Virus record (IMG/VR): IMGVR_UViG_3300046817_000193
Location: 1 to 23,387 of that record
Source of the DNA: a virus
Reading direction: 5' to 3' (one strand)
Length of the DNA: 23,387 bases
The position numbers were made by a program, and so were the translations under genes. The first letter of the stretch is position 1; every line of letters begins with the position of its first letter. This document shows, in pieces, positions 23,319 to 23,387 of the stretch. The notes beneath the pieces are model-generated. The model did not search any database and was not told where the DNA came from. It saw nothing but the letters and a program-made list of their open reading frames with translations.

Positions 23319-23387
23319 TCGTAATCTTCCCAATCAGTAGCGATCTCGTACGCGAGGTCTTGGATGAACTCGTTCACCTCAACCAGC
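23315..23387 (-). CDS. 3' end of a gene running off the window
   Basis: The last 23 codons of a - strand gene, reading LVEVNEFIQDLAYEIATDWE and DYE before TGA. The tail is acidic and helical. Too little is present to assign a family. It heads the overlapping small-gene set on this strand. Confidence 0.55.
   Translation of the reverse strand, partial: LVEVNEFIQDLAYEIATDWEDYE

Overview
The window is the late (packaging, head, connector, tail and fibre) region of a tailed siphovirus or related prophage. Almost everything from 33 to 22317 lies on the + strand. The high GC, the GC-biased third positions and the module types (P27-like small terminase, HK97-type portal and capsid, gp10-like neck protein, short RcGTA-style tail chaperone, 'FYFSW' tail-hub start) suggest an alphaproteobacterial host, perhaps in the Bradyrhizobium/Rhodopseudomonas range. 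The host call is an inference from protein style, not from a search.

Layout. (1) 33-1995: small and large terminase. (2) 2011-3927: prohead protease and HK97-fold major capsid protein in one reading frame, followed by a strong intrinsic terminator/attenuator. (3) 3985-6426: an Ig-like protein, the portal, and a collagen-like protein carrying a putative carbohydrate-binding module. The portal lies downstream of the capsid gene, which is not the usual HK97 order. (4) 6423-8482: adaptor, head-closure protein, a 53-residue two-helix membrane protein, tail terminator and gp10-like neck protein. (5) 8497-11380: tail tube, tail-assembly chaperone pair and a short tape measure. (6) 11385-14713: a small tail-tip protein and a large tail hub. 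(7) 14706-21834: seven fibre or tip-associated genes built from mobile modules (collagen repeats, a ~70-residue repeated unit, lectin-like domains), with several AT-rich patches that suggest mosaic exchange. (8) 21839-22317: a 59-residue CxxC protein and a holin-like membrane protein.

From 22322 to the right end the genes are on the - strand: a secreted coiled-coil protein (a likely moron), a 24-residue ORF with a strong ribosome-binding site, then a tightly overlapping set of tiny genes (72 aa, 28 aa, and the end of a gene running out of the window). Most + strand genes are joined by ATGA, GTGA or TGATG overlaps, so the late operon is probably translationally coupled.

No integrase, repressor, replication gene, endolysin, tRNA, CRISPR array or insertion sequence was recognised. 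The least ordinary parts are the capsid gene with an apparent internal start, the two surface-display proteins around the portal, the adhesive module shared between a head-region protein and a tail fibre, the five-copy fibre unit spread over two genes, and the group of sub-60-residue proteins. No wholly new defence or mobile system was found.
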